NCBI GenBank assembly: GCA_033032865.1 | Contig: JAWHQI010000502.1 | Span: forward strand, 186,001 to 250,000 | Reading direction: 5' to 3' | DNA from: Dactylorhiza incarnata | Lineage: Eukaryota; Streptophyta; Magnoliopsida; Asparagales; Orchidaceae | Length of the DNA: 64,000 nucleotides | In this document: positions 62,878 through 64,000 of the stretch, piece after piece | How positions within the stretch are numbered: the stretch's first letter is position 1 | Layout of the letters: every line of letters begins with the position of its first letter | Notes under the pieces: model-generated | Told to the model about the DNA's origin: nothing | The model's input: the letters and a program-made list of their open reading frames with translations, nothing else | Databases searched by the model: none | Translations under genes and position numbers: made by a program

Positions 62878-64000
62878 ACTTTAAATAAAAAATTTGGGCG
62901 GCACGACAAGCGAGGGAGAATCAATCCTCACCATGAAAAGAGCTCCATTTGAAGTCCCAAGTGAAGATGATCTCCGAGGAAGAGAGGGAGGGAGGGACAG
63001 AGAGAGAGGGGAAGAGAGAGAAAGGGGGTGGGACAACACGTGTAGAATGTATAATTTAATAATCTAATTATTAAATTATATATATAATTTTAATTAGATT
63101 ATACGAGCATTTTCACCCGTGCTCGATGCTCTCGGGCGAACGAAACATGAAAGTAGCATGAGTCGCCCGCCTGAATGCCTATGAAACCCGCCCGAGAACA
63201 TCGAGCTCAGCGAAGCATGTGTGAAAGAAATGTTTTTTCATGCGTCGGATGCACAAAACCTATGCGTGCTGGTGAAATCTAGACCGTTCATCACTTTTTT
63301 TTAAACTGTCTTTTTAATGGCGTCTTTTTGCCAACCATTGGATCATGGATTGGACGGTGCACGTGCGCTGTGCACATAGACCTATGTGCGCACGCGCACT
63401 TAAATATCTCTCCGTTGAAGATACTTGTATTTTAGAATGTGAACAAATGTAAAATATACATATGACAAAATACACGATATTTTAGATGGGAGATTCAAAA
63501 TCAATGTAAAAGACCGACGATCATAGCTCAATTAAATATTTTTTTTATTTGAGTAAATTGGAAATGTATTGTAATTCATAAACACACCAAAGGAAATAAT
63601 AAATTTTGATTTGGAAAATGATAAAATTTTACGACATTTTATATTTTTAATATTTTTTTTTGGAAATAACATTGATCAATTTAAATTTTAGAATAATGAA
63701 AAATCAAAACTCCGATAGAGAAGACAAGTCAGACATGAAGGCAATAATCTCTCAACACTCAACAGTCGCTATATATATGTTTTCCAAATAAACTGAAATT
63801 TCTCGCCATGGTTGGCTCCATACCTTCCTGTTTCTCTCCCGTTTGCTCCGTCTTCTCTCACTACTGAAAAATTTCCAGGAGCGAGCTCAAATCTAACGCC
63901 GGCTGTAATTAGTGCTTAAAAAAGCTCTATAATTCTTGGTTCGATAGTAGAAGTTCCCTCGTAACTTTCCCACACCAATCTCAATTCCTGTTTCTCATCC
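62878..64000. other. Right end of window, no gene confirmed
   Basis: It holds a GA-rich patch (62975-63030) and AT-rich DNA, then a CT-rich stretch after 63800 that could be the leader of a gene lying beyond the window. An ATG at 63809 opens only a short frame. Nothing can be called. Confidence 0.35.

Noticed and set aside
63809..64000. Start of a new gene at the right edge
   Set aside because: The ATG opens a frame of about 20 codons only. The CT-rich leader is suggestive but no coding exon is in the window.
1..64000. tRNA, rRNA or organelle DNA inserts
   Set aside because: I looked for tRNA cloverleaf cores, rRNA motifs and plastid or mitochondrial genes by eye and saw none. A covariance-model search would be needed to exclude small RNAs.

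Overview
This window is nuclear DNA of a seed plant, most likely a flowering plant. The evidence is spliced genes with GT-AG introns, Ty3/gypsy elements of the Tat type, Ty1/copia pieces, hAT relics and several MITE families. I see no rRNA, tRNA, CRISPR array or bacterial operon structure. The species cannot be read from the sequence.

The only host gene I can support is a YebC/TACO1-family gene on the minus strand. Its six exons are spread over about 37 kb: exon 1 near 50.36-50.58 kb, exon 2 at 42642-42703, exon 3 at 15124-15280, exon 4 at 14758-15035, exon 5 at 14034-14154, and exon 6 ending with the stop at 13647. Splice phases agree throughout and give a 311-residue protein. Introns 1 and 2 are about 7.7 and 27.4 kb because they are packed with transposons.

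Layout from left to right. 1-8718: a Tat-type gypsy element on the minus strand (Tat1). It has an antisense three-exon ORF, an 83-bp tandem array, integrase and a 5' LTR that carries a small hAT element. 8719-13646: MITEs and a decayed hAT transposase gene. 13647-15280: the last four YebC exons. 15281-42641 (intron 2): a copia relic, then a gypsy element (Gypsy-C) pierced by a solo LTR, by a complete non-autonomous LTR element (A) and by a truncated relative (B). B is pierced by a second Tat element (Tat2), which is itself pierced by a copia fragment. 42642-50584: exons 1 and 2 with a third Tat element (Tat3) between them. 50585-64000: the gene's 5' flank and a dense MITE/foldback zone, including two Harbinger-like elements filled with a GC-rich minisatellite in inverted arms, a long-arm hairpin and a solo LTR.

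The three Tat elements share one plan: gag-pro-RT-RNase H-integrase on one strand, then a tandem-repeat array directly after pol. In Tat1 and Tat2 an extra spliced ORF with its own TATA box lies on the opposite strand. All are broken by stops, frameshifts and deletions, and many stops fit C-to-T decay. None looks able to move on its own.
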